Of a stretch of 61,101 bases of DNA, positions 17,585 through 25,832 are shown piece after piece (the stretch's first letter is position 1; every line of letters begins with the position of its first letter). A program made the position numbers and the translations under genes. The notes beneath the pieces are model-generated. The model was not told where the DNA came from. It saw only the letters and a program-made list of their open reading frames with translations, and did no database searches. The DNA is from SIG587 sp045649505 (GTDB taxonomy: Bacteria; Bacillota; Clostridia; Oscillospirales; Acutalibacteraceae). Where the stretch lies: the NCBI GenBank assembly GCA_045649505.1, contig JAZRQA010000032.1, positions 1 through 61,101 on the forward strand, read 5' to 3'.

Positions 17585-18562
17585 ATGAATATATCAATTA
17601 TTTTTACGGGTGGTACCATAGGCTCGCTTACAAAGGATGAGTGGGTTGGAATAGACAAAACCACCAATTATATGTTGTTGAGGGAATTTGAGCACACATA
17701 TTCCGATATCAATTTTGACACAAGCTCACCCTATAGTGTACTCAGTGAAAACCTCTCGGCAACCCAGCTGAATGTTTTACAGGAAGAAATATCAAAGAGG
17801 CTGGCAGATAAGCCTGACGGTATTATTGTAACCCACGGTACGGATACCCTTCAATATACTGCTGCGGCAGTGGAGTATGCCTTTGCCGATACAAGTATCC
17901 CGATAGTTTTTGTATCTGCTGACTATCCTCTTGATAATCCAAATACAAACGGCTATATAAATTTTGAGGCGGCAGTTGAGTTTATAAAGAGCGCAAAGGC
18001 AAAGGGCGTTTTTGTAAGCTATAAAAATGAGAATGATGACGAGGTAAAAATACACATTGCATCGCGGATGCTGCAACACAGCGAAAATTCATCCGATATG
18101 TATAGCATAGGCTCATGTGTCTATGCGGGCTATGCTGATAAGCAGCTTAAATTTTACGGCGCAAGTATTGCCAAAGAGTATAGCAGTATCGGTACCGTTT
18201 GCTATACGCAAAGCTCAAATATTCTATCAATTGAGAGCGCACCTGCAAACAACTACGCATATTCACTTGAGGGCGTTAAGGCTATTATACTCAAGCCTTA
18301 TCACTCAGCAACGCTGAATACAGCCAGCGCGGCTCTTAAAGACCTGTGCCAAAAAGCAAAGGAAAAGAATATACCCGTGTATGTATCAGGCGTGAGAGAG
18401 GGTATAGGCTATGAAAGCTCAAAGCTTTTCGAAGAACTGAATATACGCGTTGCGCCGTACAGTACCTATGTTGCGCTGTATATGAAGTTATGGGCGGCAA
18501 TAAGCTTAAAACGCGATATTAAAACCTATGTGCAAACACAAATTGCAAACGAATTTATATAG
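17585..18562 (+). CDS. Type I L-asparaginase-like amidohydrolase
   Basis: A 325-residue asparaginase/glutaminase-family enzyme. The first catalytic threonine lies in IIFTGGTIGS at the N-terminus and the second in VTHGTDTLQYTAAA near residue 80; both signatures are intact. There is no signal peptide, so it should act in the cytoplasm, hydrolysing asparagine to aspartate and ammonia, or a related amide. The ATG at 17585 follows GAGGA at 17574-17578; an in-frame start 12 codons earlier lacks a site. It is co-transcribed with the TIR-V4R gene and ends at a shared terminator. Whether the two act together is open. Confidence 0.85.
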   Translation: MNISIIFTGGTIGSLTKDEWVGIDKTTNYMLLREFEHTYSDINFDTSSPYSVLSENLSATQLNVLQEEISKRLADKPDGIIVTHGTDTLQYTAAAVEYAFADTSIPIVFVSADYPLDNPNTNGYINFEAAVEFIKSAKAKGVFVSYKNENDDEVKIHIASRMLQHSENSSDMYSIGSCVYAGYADKQLKFYGASIAKEYSSIGTVCYTQSSNILSIESAPANNYAYSLEGVKAIILKPYHSATLNTASAALKDLCQKAKEKNIPVYVSGVREGIGYESSKLFEELNIRVAPYSTYVALYMKLWAAISLKRDIKTYVQTQIANEFI

Positions 18563-18568
18563 GAATAT

Positions 18569-18600
18569 AAAAGCGAGGTGAAAAATTTCACCTCGCTTTT
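18569..18600. terminator. Bidirectional terminator between asparaginase and CNNM genes
   Basis: A perfect 15-bp stem (18569-18583 with 18586-18600) starts with four A's and ends with four T's, serving both converging genes. Confidence 0.9.
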
Positions 18601-18602
18601 AT

Positions 18603-20003
18603 TTAATCCTTTTCTTCGTCAATTTCAAAAAGTCGTTCAACCTTAACTCGCTCAATTCGGCGGTCTTCAACCTCTAAAACGGTGAAGGAATAGTTAAGAA
18701 ACTGAACTTCGGGGTTTTCGTCCTCGCCTGGGATTCTTCCAAGCTCCGACATAATATATCCGCCGATAGTATCATATTCACCGTCGGGAAGGTCAACACC
18801 CAACTTTTCCTCAACCTCTTCAATATCGGTAGTACCGTCAAAGGTGTAGGTTGTTTCATTTACCTGCTCGAATTCATCTTCCTCGTTATCGTATTCGTCC
18901 TGCATATTACCTACGATAGATTCAAGAAGGTCCTCAATAGTAACAAGACCTGCGATTCCGCCGTATTCGTCACAGACAAATACCATCTGAAGTCGTTTCT
19001 CGGTCATCTCACTGAAAAGGTCGCGGCAACGCTTTGATTCGGGAACGAACTCTGCCTCACGCATAAGGTCGGCAAGCTTTATTTCCGAGGGGATACGCTT
19101 GCCTACATAGGGGAGCAGGTCCTTAACGTATATAATTCCTTTAATGTTATCAAGTTCTTCCTCGTATACAGGGATACGCGAATATCCTGCTTCAAGGGTT
19201 TTTTCGATAACATCGGAAAATTTATCGGTTATTTCAACCGCCTCAATATCGGTGCGGTGGGTCATAACATCGGCTGCAACAATATCGTCAAACTCGAAGA
19301 TATTGTTTATCATTTCCTTTTGGCTTTCTTCGATAACGCCTTTTTCCTCACCTGCGTCAACCATCATTCTGATTTCTTCCTCGGTTACCTCTTCTTCGCT
19401 TGCATTGGGGTCAAAGCCGAAAATTCGAACAACTATGTTGGTTGAAACCGAAAGAATCTTAATAAAGGGCTTCATAGTGCTCTTAACAAAAAGCAGAACG
19501 CCTACAACGGCAAAGGATATCTTCTCACCGCACTGCATTGCGATACGCTTGGGAGCAAGCTCACCAAGAACAAGGGAGAAGAAGGAAATAATTATTGTAA
19601 CAAGCACAAGAGAAAAGCCTTCAATAAGAGAGTAGGGTAAATTCGGCAGCCATGAGCTTATAACATTTGCAAGGGGCTCAGAGAAATTTTCCGCAGCGGA
19701 TGCGGAGGTTAAGAAGCCCGCAAGAGTAACGCCTATCTGTATTGTGGAAAGGAAGCCTGAGGGGTTTTCGGTAAGCCTTAAAACCTTTTTTGCTTTTTTG
19801 TTTCCTTCCTCCGCCATTTTTTGCAGCTTTACATCATTGAGCGATATTATGGCTATCTCACTCATCGCAAAGAAGGCGTTAATAAGAATAAGAACAAACA
19901 GTAAAATAATTTTGGGGACTAAACTTGATGCTTCAATACCTGTGGCAGAAGCGTTGGCAGCGAGATTTGTAATTAAATTCGCGGGCCCGGGGTCGTCTAA
20001 CAT
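18603..20003 (-). CDS. CNNM/CorC-type hemolysin-family membrane protein
   Basis: About 466 residues: an N-terminal CNNM (DUF21) domain with about four membrane segments (FFAMSEIAIISLND near residue 43), a pair of CBS domains (DVMTHRTDIEAVE and MVFVCDEYGGIAGLVTIEDLLE), and a C-terminal CorC/HlyC domain. Family members are tied to magnesium or cobalt transport and metal homeostasis; the old name hemolysin is misleading. The ATG at 20003 has TGGAGA upstream; an in-frame ATG at 20024 has no clear site. It is monocistronic. Confidence 0.9.
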   Translation of the reverse strand: MLDDPGPANLITNLAANASATGIEASSLVPKIILLFVLILINAFFAMSEIAIISLNDVKLQKMAEEGNKKAKKVLRLTENPSGFLSTIQIGVTLAGFLTSASAAENFSEPLANVISSWLPNLPYSLIEGFSLVLVTIIISFFSLVLGELAPKRIAMQCGEKISFAVVGVLLFVKSTMKPFIKILSVSTNIVVRIFGFDPNASEEEVTEEEIRMMVDAGEEKGVIEESQKEMINNIFEFDDIVAADVMTHRTDIEAVEITDKFSDVIEKTLEAGYSRIPVYEEELDNIKGIIYVKDLLPYVGKRIPSEIKLADLMREAEFVPESKRCRDLFSEMTEKRLQMVFVCDEYGGIAGLVTIEDLLESIVGNMQDEYDNEEDEFEQVNETTYTFDGTTDIEEVEEKLGVDLPDGEYDTIGGYIMSELGRIPGEDENPEVQFLNYSFTVLEVEDRRIERVKVERLFEIDEEKD

Positions 20004-20087
20004 TTTGACATATCTCCATTTCATTTTTGCAGATAAAAACTGCTGATTTTGAAAGCAGCCTTTTTAAGGCATATTTTCAATAATATA

Positions 20088-20116
20088 ATAATATAGGTAA
20101 ACTTATAAAATGTCAA
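20088..20116 (-). promoter_or_regulatory. Promoter for the CNNM/CorC gene
   Basis: On the minus strand, TTGACA (20116-20111) and TATTAT (20093-20088) are 17 bases apart. Confidence 0.7.
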
Positions 20117-20303
20117 CACCCGAATTAAGCATTAAGGTCCCGAAAAAACACAAAAAACCTGCACTTACCGTAGAAATTCCAAAAATCAGAACCACACGGC
20201 TTAAAAGGGGCAAATTTGCGAAGAAACGGCATAATTCGAAGAAATTTAAAAAAACGCCCCAAAAAACCTTTTTATTTTCCATATTTTTTTGCATTTTTAC
20301 TCT

Positions 20304-20331
20304 TTACTTATTGACGGTAAAGTATTATAAT
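20304..20331 (+). promoter_or_regulatory. Likely promoter for PFOR
   Basis: A perfect TATAAT at 20326-20331 has TTTACT at 20304-20309 as a weak -35 with a 16-base spacer. A TTGACG at 20311 is too close to be the partner. Confidence 0.5.
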
Positions 20332-20345
20332 ATATGCGTATAGGT

Positions 20346-20371
20346 TTGCCGTACTTATAAATTTACGGCAA
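20346..20371 (+). promoter_or_regulatory. Leader palindrome upstream of PFOR
   Basis: TTGCCGTA at 20346-20353 and TACGGCAA at 20364-20371 form a perfect 8-bp inverted repeat with a 10-base AT-rich centre. It lies just downstream of the probable start of transcription and 10 bases before the ribosome site, so it could be a repressor operator or an RNA hairpin. Confidence 0.5.
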
Positions 20372-20398
20372 TCCAAAATTTAAAGGAGGATAAAATCC

Positions 20399-23300
20399 AT
20401 GGCCAGAAAATTCAAAACGATGGACGGTAATAACGCTGCGGCTTATGTTTCCTATGCGTTTACCGAAGTAGCAGGTATTTATCCTATTACTCCGTCCAGC
20501 CCTATGGCAGACTATGTTGATCAGTGGTCGGCTCAGGGCGTTAAAAACATTTTCGGTACAACTGTTAAGGTTTCCGAAATGCAGTCCGAAGCAGGTGCTG
20601 CAGGTACAGTTCACGGTTCGCTTAATGCAGGTGCATTAACCACCACATACACTGCTTCTCAGGGTCTTTTACTTATGATCCCGAATATGTATAAAATCGC
20701 AGGTGAACTTCTTCCCAGCGTTTTCCACGTGTCTGCTCGTTGCGTAGCATCTCACGCTCTTAACATTTTCGGTGACCATTCTGACGTTTATGCTTGCCGT
20801 CAGACAGGTTTTGCAATGCTTGCAGAAACCAACACTCAGGAGGTTATGGATTTAGGCGCAGTTGCTCACCTTGCAACCATTAAGTCACGCGTTCCCTTCA
20901 TTAACTTCTTTGACGGTTTCCGTACCTCTCATGAAATCCAGAAGATTCAAGTATGGGATTACAAGGACCTCGCCGAGATGTGCGATATGGATGCTGTTGA
21001 GGCATTCCGTAAGCGCGCTCTTAACCCTGAGCACCCCGTAATGCGCGGTTCTCATGAAAACGGTGATATCTTCTTCCAGCATAGAGAGGCCTGCAACAAG
21101 TACTATGATGCAGTTCCCGCTATTGTTGAGGAGTATATGGATAAGGTTAATGCCAAGCTTGGTACCGACTATAAGCTCTTTAACTACTACGGTGCACCCG
21201 ATGCCGAGAAGATTATCGTAGCAATGGGCTCAATCTGTGACGTTGCAGAAGAGGTTATTGACTACATGGTAGCTGCAGGCGAGAAGGTTGGTCTTGTTAA
21301 GGTTCGCCTTTACCGTCCTTTCTCTGCAGAGAAGTTAGTTGAGGCTATTCCCGAAACCGTAAAGAAGATTGCTGTTCTTGACAGAACTAAGGAGCCCGGT
21401 TCTCTGGGTGAGCCTTTATACCTTGACGTTGTTGCTGCTCTTGCCGCTACAGGCAGAAAGATTGATACCGTTATCGGCGGTCGTTACGGTCTCGGCTCTA
21501 AGGATACTCCTCCTTCCAGCATCTTTGCTATTTACAAAGAGCTTTCTAAGGATGCTCCTAAAGCTCAGTTTACTCTTGGTATCAACGATGACGTTACCGG
21601 TCTTTCCCTTGCTGAGGAAGAGGCTCCCAACACTGCTGCTGCAGGCACCATTGAGTGTAAATTCTGGGGTCTCGGCGGTGACGGTACCGTTGGCGCTAAC
21701 AAAGACTCTATCAAGATTATCGGTGACCATACCGACAAGTATGTTCAGGCATACTTCCAGTATGACTCTAAGAAGACAGGCGGTATCACCATTTCTCACT
21801 TAAGATTCGGTGACAAGCCCATTAAGAGTCCCTACTACATCAATAAGGCTGACTTTGTTGCCTGCCATAACCCCTCTTATGTAATCAAGGGTTATAAGAT
21901 GGTTAACGATGTTAAGCCCGGCGGTGTATTCCTTATTAACTGCCAGTGGAATATGGACGAGTTAAACGAACATATGCCTGCCGAAGCTAAGCGTTACATC
22001 GCTAAGAACAACATTCAGCTTTACACAGTTAACGCTATTGACCTTGCCGCTCAGATCGGTCTTGGTAAGCGTACTAACACTGTTTTACAGTCTGCGTTCT
22101 TCTCCCTTTCTAAGGTTCTTCCTGCTGAGGATGCCATCGGTTATATGAAGGAAAAGGCACAGAAGTTCATGAAGAAGGGTAAAGAAATCGTTGAAATGAA
22201 CGAGAAGGCTATTGATGCCGGTGCTACTGCTTACGTTAAGATTGACGTTCCCGCTGATTGGGCTAACGCTGTTGACGAGAAGAAGGCTGAGGCTGCTGCC
22301 GATACCTCTAAGCTCGTTAAGATGGTTGATAACATCATGAAGCCCGTTGGTCTTATGGACGGTGATTCTCTCCCCGTTTCCGCATTTATTGACCATGCGG
22401 ACGGTACATTTGAGCAGGGTGCTTCCGCACACGAGAAGCGCGGCGTTGCAGTTCTTGTTCCCGAATGGAATAACGAAACCTGTATCGGTTGTAATAAGTG
22501 CTCCTTCGTTTGCCCCCATGCTACTATTCGTCCCTATGCATTATCTGCTGATGAGAAGGCAGCTGCTCCTGCAAACCTTAAGGTTGCTACTAAGGAAAAG
22601 CTTGCTACCAATAAGGGCTATGCTTACACTATGACCGTTTCTCCTCTTGATTGTATGGGTTGCGGCGTTTGCGTAGGCGAATGTCCCACAAACTCTCTTA
22701 AGATGGTTGCTCAGTCCAGCCAGCTTGCACAGCAGGATGTATTCGATTACTGTGTTGCTAATGTTACCGAGAAGGAAGGCCTTGCATCCGATGCAAATAT
22801 CATTTCTTCTCAGTACAAGAAGCCTCTGCTTGAGTTCTCCGGCTCCTGCGCAGGTTGTGCAGAAACTGCTTATGCACGTCTTGTTACACAGCTCTTCGGC
22901 GATAAGATGTACATCTCCAATGCTACAGGTTGTTCCTCTATCTGGGGCGGTCCTGCTGCTACATCTCCCTACACCGTTAATGCTAAGGGCCACGGTCCTG
23001 CTTGGGCTAACTCCCTCTTCGAGGATAACGCTGAGCACGGTTACGGTATGTACCTCGGCCAGAAGGCTATTCGTGACGGTCTGATTGAGCAGATTAAGGA
23101 AATGGCTGAGTCTGATAAAGCAAGCGATGAGTTCAAGGCTGCTGCTGAGGCTTACCTTGCAACTGCTGATGATACCAATAAGAATGCTGCCGCTACCACA
23201 GCTTTAATTGCTGAGATTGAAAAGGCTGCCGAGAAGGGTTGCCCCACTGCTCCTGCAATTCTTGCTAAGAAGGAATTCCTCGCTAAGAAGTCCATCTGGA

Positions 23301-23947
23301 TCTTCGGTGGTGACGGTTGGGCATACGATATCGGCTTCGGCGGTGTTGACCACGTTCTTGCTACCGGTGACAATGTAAACATCATGGTATTCGATACCGA
23401 GGTTTACTCCAATACAGGCGGTCAGGCTTCTAAGGCCTCCAACATCGGTCAGGTTGCACAGTTTGCCGCTGCCGGTAAGGCTATCAACAAGAAGAGCCTT
23501 GCTGAAATTGCAATGTCCTACGGCTATGTATATGTAGCACAGATTGCTATGGGCGCTGATATGAACCAGACCTTAAAGGCTATTAAGGAAGCTGAGGCTT
23601 ATAACGGTCCTTCAATCGTTATCTGCTATTCACCTTGCGAAATGCACTCCATTAAGGGCGGTATGGTTAACTGCCAGAACGAGATGAGAAAAGCCGTTGC
23701 TTGCGGATATTGGGATCTGTTCCGTTACAATCCTGCTCTCAAATTACAGGGCAAGAATCCCTTCTCTGTTGACAGCAAGCCTGCAACAGCAGATTATAAG
23801 GAATTCATTATGGGCGAAGCTCGTTACTCTTCTCTTACCCGTTCCTTCCCCGATCGTGCACAAGAACTCTTTGATAAGGCAGCCGAAACTGCAAAGGCTC
23901 GCCGTGCTCACCTTGAGAAGCTCGTTGCTCTCTATAGTGAGGACTAA
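20399..23947 (+). CDS. nifJ: Pyruvate:ferredoxin (flavodoxin) oxidoreductase
   Basis: A 1182-residue single-chain PFOR, which converts pyruvate and CoA to acetyl-CoA, CO2 and reduced ferredoxin. In order: the pyrimidine-binding domain at the N-terminus (YPITPSSPMADY), the CoA-binding and gamma domains, a bacterial ferredoxin domain with two 4Fe-4S motifs (CIGCNKCSFVCPHATI near 698 and CMGCGVCVGECPTN near 752), then the TPP domain, whose cluster ligands include CAGCAETAYARL, with GDGWAYDIGFGG for Mg-TPP. AAAGGAGG precedes the ATG. Codons are strongly biased to GCT, GTT and AAG, as in highly expressed genes. It should supply the ferredoxin used by the hydrogenase at 33554-38579. Confidence 0.97.
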   Translation: MARKFKTMDGNNAAAYVSYAFTEVAGIYPITPSSPMADYVDQWSAQGVKNIFGTTVKVSEMQSEAGAAGTVHGSLNAGALTTTYTASQGLLLMIPNMYKIAGELLPSVFHVSARCVASHALNIFGDHSDVYACRQTGFAMLAETNTQEVMDLGAVAHLATIKSRVPFINFFDGFRTSHEIQKIQVWDYKDLAEMCDMDAVEAFRKRALNPEHPVMRGSHENGDIFFQHREACNKYYDAVPAIVEEYMDKVNAKLGTDYKLFNYYGAPDAEKIIVAMGSICDVAEEVIDYMVAAGEKVGLVKVRLYRPFSAEKLVEAIPETVKKIAVLDRTKEPGSLGEPLYLDVVAALAATGRKIDTVIGGRYGLGSKDTPPSSIFAIYKELSKDAPKAQFTLGINDDVTGLSLAEEEAPNTAAAGTIECKFWGLGGDGTVGANKDSIKIIGDHTDKYVQAYFQYDSKKTGGITISHLRFGDKPIKSPYYINKADFVACHNPSYVIKGYKMVNDVKPGGVFLINCQWNMDELNEHMPAEAKRYIAKNNIQLYTVNAIDLAAQIGLGKRTNTVLQSAFFSLSKVLPAEDAIGYMKEKAQKFMKKGKEIVEMNEKAIDAGATAYVKIDVPADWANAVDEKKAEAAADTSKLVKMVDNIMKPVGLMDGDSLPVSAFIDHADGTFEQGASAHEKRGVAVLVPEWNNETCIGCNKCSFVCPHATIRPYALSADEKAAAPANLKVATKEKLATNKGYAYTMTVSPLDCMGCGVCVGECPTNSLKMVAQSSQLAQQDVFDYCVANVTEKEGLASDANIISSQYKKPLLEFSGSCAGCAETAYARLVTQLFGDKMYISNATGCSSIWGGPAATSPYTVNAKGHGPAWANSLFEDNAEHGYGMYLGQKAIRDGLIEQIKEMAESDKASDEFKAAAEAYLATADDTNKNAAATTALIAEIEKAAEKGCPTAPAILAKKEFLAKKSIWIFGGDGWAYDIGFGGVDHVLATGDNVNIMVFDTEVYSNTGGQASKASNIGQVAQFAAAGKAINKKSLAEIAMSYGYVYVAQIAMGADMNQTLKAIKEAEAYNGPSIVICYSPCEMHSIKGGMVNCQNEMRKAVACGYWDLFRYNPALKLQGKNPFSVDSKPATADYKEFIMGEARYSSLTRSFPDRAQELFDKAAETAKARRAHLEKLVALYSED

Positions 23948-23963
23948 TTCAAATTATAAAAAC

Positions 23964-23997
23964 TTCCCGCAAGATAAACTCTTGCGGGAGTTTTTTT
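23964..23997 (+). terminator. Terminator after PFOR
   Basis: A 9-bp stem (23966-23974 with 23980-23988), extended by A-T pairs, is followed by seven T's. Confidence 0.9.
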
Positions 23998-24019
23998 AAA
24001 AAATTTGGCAAATAAAGTA

Positions 24020-24048
24020 TTGACAAATCGGGAATACTCATATATAAT
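24020..24048 (+). promoter_or_regulatory. Promoter for the tRNA pair
   Basis: Perfect TTGACA at 24020-24025 and TATAAT at 24043-24048 with a 17-base spacer. Confidence 0.88.
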
Positions 24049-24082
24049 AACTTAGTCGCAACAATTAAGTGCGATAAAATAT

Positions 24083-24159
24083 GGCGGCGTAGCTCAGCTG
24101 GCTAGAGCATTCGGTTCATACCCGAAGTGTCGTAGGTTCAAGTCCTATCGCCGCTACCA
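24083..24159 (+). tRNA. tRNA-Met (CAU), elongator type
   Basis: A 77-base cloverleaf with encoded CCA. The anticodon loop reads TTCATAC. The acceptor stem starts GGCGGCG and has a G1-U72 wobble, as in Bacillus elongator tRNA-Met, so initiator (C1-A72 mismatch) is ruled out. A CAU tRNA-Ile with modified C34 is less likely. Confidence 0.92.
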
Positions 24160-24235
24160 GGCCCGGTGGTCAAGAGGCCTAAGACACCGCCCTTTCACGG
24201 CGGTAACACGGGTTCGAATCCCGTCCGGGTCACCA
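24160..24235 (+). tRNA. tRNA-Glu (UUC)
   Basis: A 76-base cloverleaf with encoded CCA and anticodon loop CTTTCAC. It begins at the base directly after the CCA of tRNA-Met, so the two are cut from one precursor with no spacer. Confidence 0.93.
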
Positions 24236-24243
24236 AAAACAAA

Positions 24244-24276
24244 AAACCAGTCCAACAGGGCTGGTTTTTTGTTTTT
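24244..24276 (+). terminator. Terminator after the tRNA pair, with partial second copy
   Basis: AACCAGTCC (24245-24253) pairs with GGGCTGGTT (24258-24266), with one bulge, followed by TTTTGTTTTT. The 3' half (GGGCTGGTTTTTTGTTTT) recurs at about 24294-24311 without its 5' arm, a short direct duplication. Confidence 0.85.
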
Positions 24277-24311
24277 CGTAACTTGAATAGGCAGGGCTGG
24301 TTTTTTGTTTT

Positions 24312-24479
24312 TGTGTTTGTGTATGCAGGACACAACAGCGTTTTGCGGTGAAACCGCAAACATCATTTAACCGTTAGGTCAACATCATTGTTCGCTTACC
24401 GATACAAAACGATGTGGTCTTGCCAACGATGTTGCGTCTATGACGCAAATACACGCTTTTGGCTTATTATCAACTATTA
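24312..24479. other. Intergenic region between tRNA operon and azlD
   Basis: It contains two hairpins, TTTGCGGT/ACCGCAAA (24342-24349 with 24353-24360) and TTGCGT/ACGCAA around 24431-24447, and two copies of AACATCATT. No gene is supported. The hairpins may end the azlD message or be remnants of small repeats. Confidence 0.5.
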
Positions 24480-24800
24480 TTAAAATATATACCTCATAGC
24501 AAGCTCGGCAACAAGTGCACCCGTGCAGGCTACCGCTGCAACAATGGGAAGTTCCTTTCCTTTAAAGGCGAAGATAAGAGCAAGAACGAAGCCCATTGCA
24601 GCGGGAATTATGTTGCCTGTGGAGTAGAATACGGCAGGCACCGTCATAACAGTTAAAACGGCGTAGGGTATGTAATACAAAAAGGAAAGAATAAACCTAT
24701 TTTTTATCTTTTTCTTTATAAGAACAAGAGGCAACATTCTTATAAGATAAGTTACGCCCGCGCAAGCAACAAGATAGACGACAAAAGGATAATTATTCAT
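24480..24800 (-). CDS. azlD: Branched-chain amino acid export protein AzlD
   Basis: The 106-residue small subunit of the AzlCD exporter, with about four membrane segments. The pattern TYLIRMLPLVLIKKK with a conserved arginine and the ending AALVAELAMRY-like helix are typical. The start overlaps the end of azlC by 8 bases, so the two are translated together as one transporter. Confidence 0.85.
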   Translation of the reverse strand: MNNYPFVVYLVACAGVTYLIRMLPLVLIKKKIKNRFILSFLYYIPYAVLTVMTVPAVFYSTGNIIPAAMGFVLALIFAFKGKELPIVAAVACTGALVAELAMRYIF

Positions 24801-25515
24801 TTGCCGTCACCTGTGATTTTTGCAAAGGATTTATCGGCGCAAGCACAGCCAGAATGAGTGCAGCGGTTACCGCACAGATTATAATAACAAAGCCGCTTGG
24901 TACTTTTTTTAATACAGGAATATAGTAAAATGCGCAACTAAGCGCAGCACTAAGCAGTACACAACCTGCCGTTGCAAGGCTCTTTTTTGCGGCGGGTGTA
25001 ACTATAGCGATAAACATTCCGTAAATTGCAATGCCCAAGGCGTTGGTTATAATTGTGGGAAGTATATTACCCGCTAAAGCACCAAGCAAAGTACCGCTTG
25101 CCCAACCGAGGTAGGGCGTGAGAATAAGTCCGAACATATAACTTCTTCCAACATTTTCGCTTTTTGAGGCGGTAACGGCAAAAACCTCATCGGTGTTTAT
25201 AAAGGCAATTAAAAACCTGTCTTTGAGCCTTACGCTCGAATTGAATTTTTGGGAAAGGGATACCGACATAAGCGCGTACCTTAAATTTATTACTACCTGA
25301 GAGGTAATGAGCTCGCTTAACATTCCGCCCGAAATTATTATAGGCACAGCGGCAAGCTGACCTGCCGAGGTGACATTTGTCATTGAAATAAGAACTGCTT
25401 CAAAAATATTCAGTCCGCCCGACACGGCAAATATTCCAAAAGCAAAGGCAACCGAGAGATAGCCTATGCAAATGGGTAGTCCGTCAATAATGCCGCGTCT
25501 AAAGGAATTGCTCAT
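24793..25515 (-). CDS. azlC: Branched-chain amino acid export protein AzlC
   Basis: The 240-residue large subunit. The N-terminus (GLPICIGYLSVAFAFGIFAVSGGL) and the block LISMTNVTSAGQLAAVPII are family hallmarks, and there are about eight membrane segments. It forms a branched-chain amino acid exporter with AzlD. GGTGAG lies before the ATG. Confidence 0.9.
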   Translation of the reverse strand: MSNSFRRGIIDGLPICIGYLSVAFAFGIFAVSGGLNIFEAVLISMTNVTSAGQLAAVPIIISGGMLSELITSQVVINLRYALMSVSLSQKFNSSVRLKDRFLIAFINTDEVFAVTASKSENVGRSYMFGLILTPYLGWASGTLLGALAGNILPTIITNALGIAIYGMFIAIVTPAAKKSLATAGCVLLSAALSCAFYYIPVLKKVPSGFVIIICAVTAALILAVLAPINPLQKSQVTANE

Positions 25516-25551
25516 TATCTCACCACGCTTTATACTTTTTTCTGAAAAGTT

Positions 25552-25580
25552 ATTTTAGCATAAAAGCGTGGTAAAGTCAA
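25552..25580 (-). promoter_or_regulatory. Promoter for azlCD with an inverted repeat
   Basis: On the minus strand TTGACT (25580-25575) and TAAAAT (25557-25552) are 17 bases apart. CCACGCTTTAT at 25522-25532 and ATAAAAGCGTGG at 25560-25571 form an imperfect inverted repeat that spans the -10 and the start of the leader. Confidence 0.65.
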
Positions 25581-25590
25581 TTATTGAGCG

Positions 25591-25821
25591 TTAGTTTTTT
25601 GCTTTTTCGTATTCCTGTAAAAGCTCTAAAAAAGCCGCGGCGTGCTCACCTTCGTCAACGGCAAATTTCTCAAAAAGCTCCTTTGCGCGGCAAGGCTCAT
25701 CTATCTGTTTTGCAAAAATTTTAAAATCACGTGTCATCTGAACGGAATTTTCCCATGCCCTCAGCACCCTGTCTCTCGTATCCACGGTGAAATTCATTTT
25801 AGTTTCCATTTGTTCGCTCAT
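25591..25821 (-). CDS. Small helical protein, possibly ferritin/rubrerythrin-like
   Basis: A 76-residue acidic, helical protein. The C-terminal half (ELFEKFAVDEGEHAAAFLELLQEY) contains ExxH, as in the iron-binding helices of ferritin-like proteins, but one such helix pair is too little to make a full diiron site without dimerisation. AGGAGG precedes the ATG. It lies 11 bases after the D-lactate dehydrogenase gene and is probably co-transcribed. The function is unknown. Confidence 0.65.
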   Translation of the reverse strand: MSEQMETKMNFTVDTRDRVLRAWENSVQMTRDFKIFAKQIDEPCRAKELFEKFAVDEGEHAAAFLELLQEYEKAKN

Positions 25822-25832
25822 TCTATTTCCTC

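Larger units (their letters stand above)
20004..20398. other. Intergenic region before the PFOR gene
   Basis: It contains the minus-strand promoter and leader of the CNNM gene, including a small hairpin (CTGCT at 20040-20044 with AGCAG at 20054-20058), the PFOR promoter and its leader hairpin. An A-rich, lysine-coding 77-codon frame at 20110-20343 overlaps both promoters, lacks a ribosome site and is judged not to be a gene. Confidence 0.7.

Noticed and set aside
20110..20343. 77-codon plus-strand frame before PFOR
   Set aside because: It lacks a ribosome site, is driven by A-rich composition, and overlaps both the CNNM promoter and the PFOR promoter.
24154..24366. Frames of 61 to 70 codons across the tRNAs on both strands
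   Set aside because: They run through tRNA-Glu and its terminator; the reading is a by-product of structured RNA genes.
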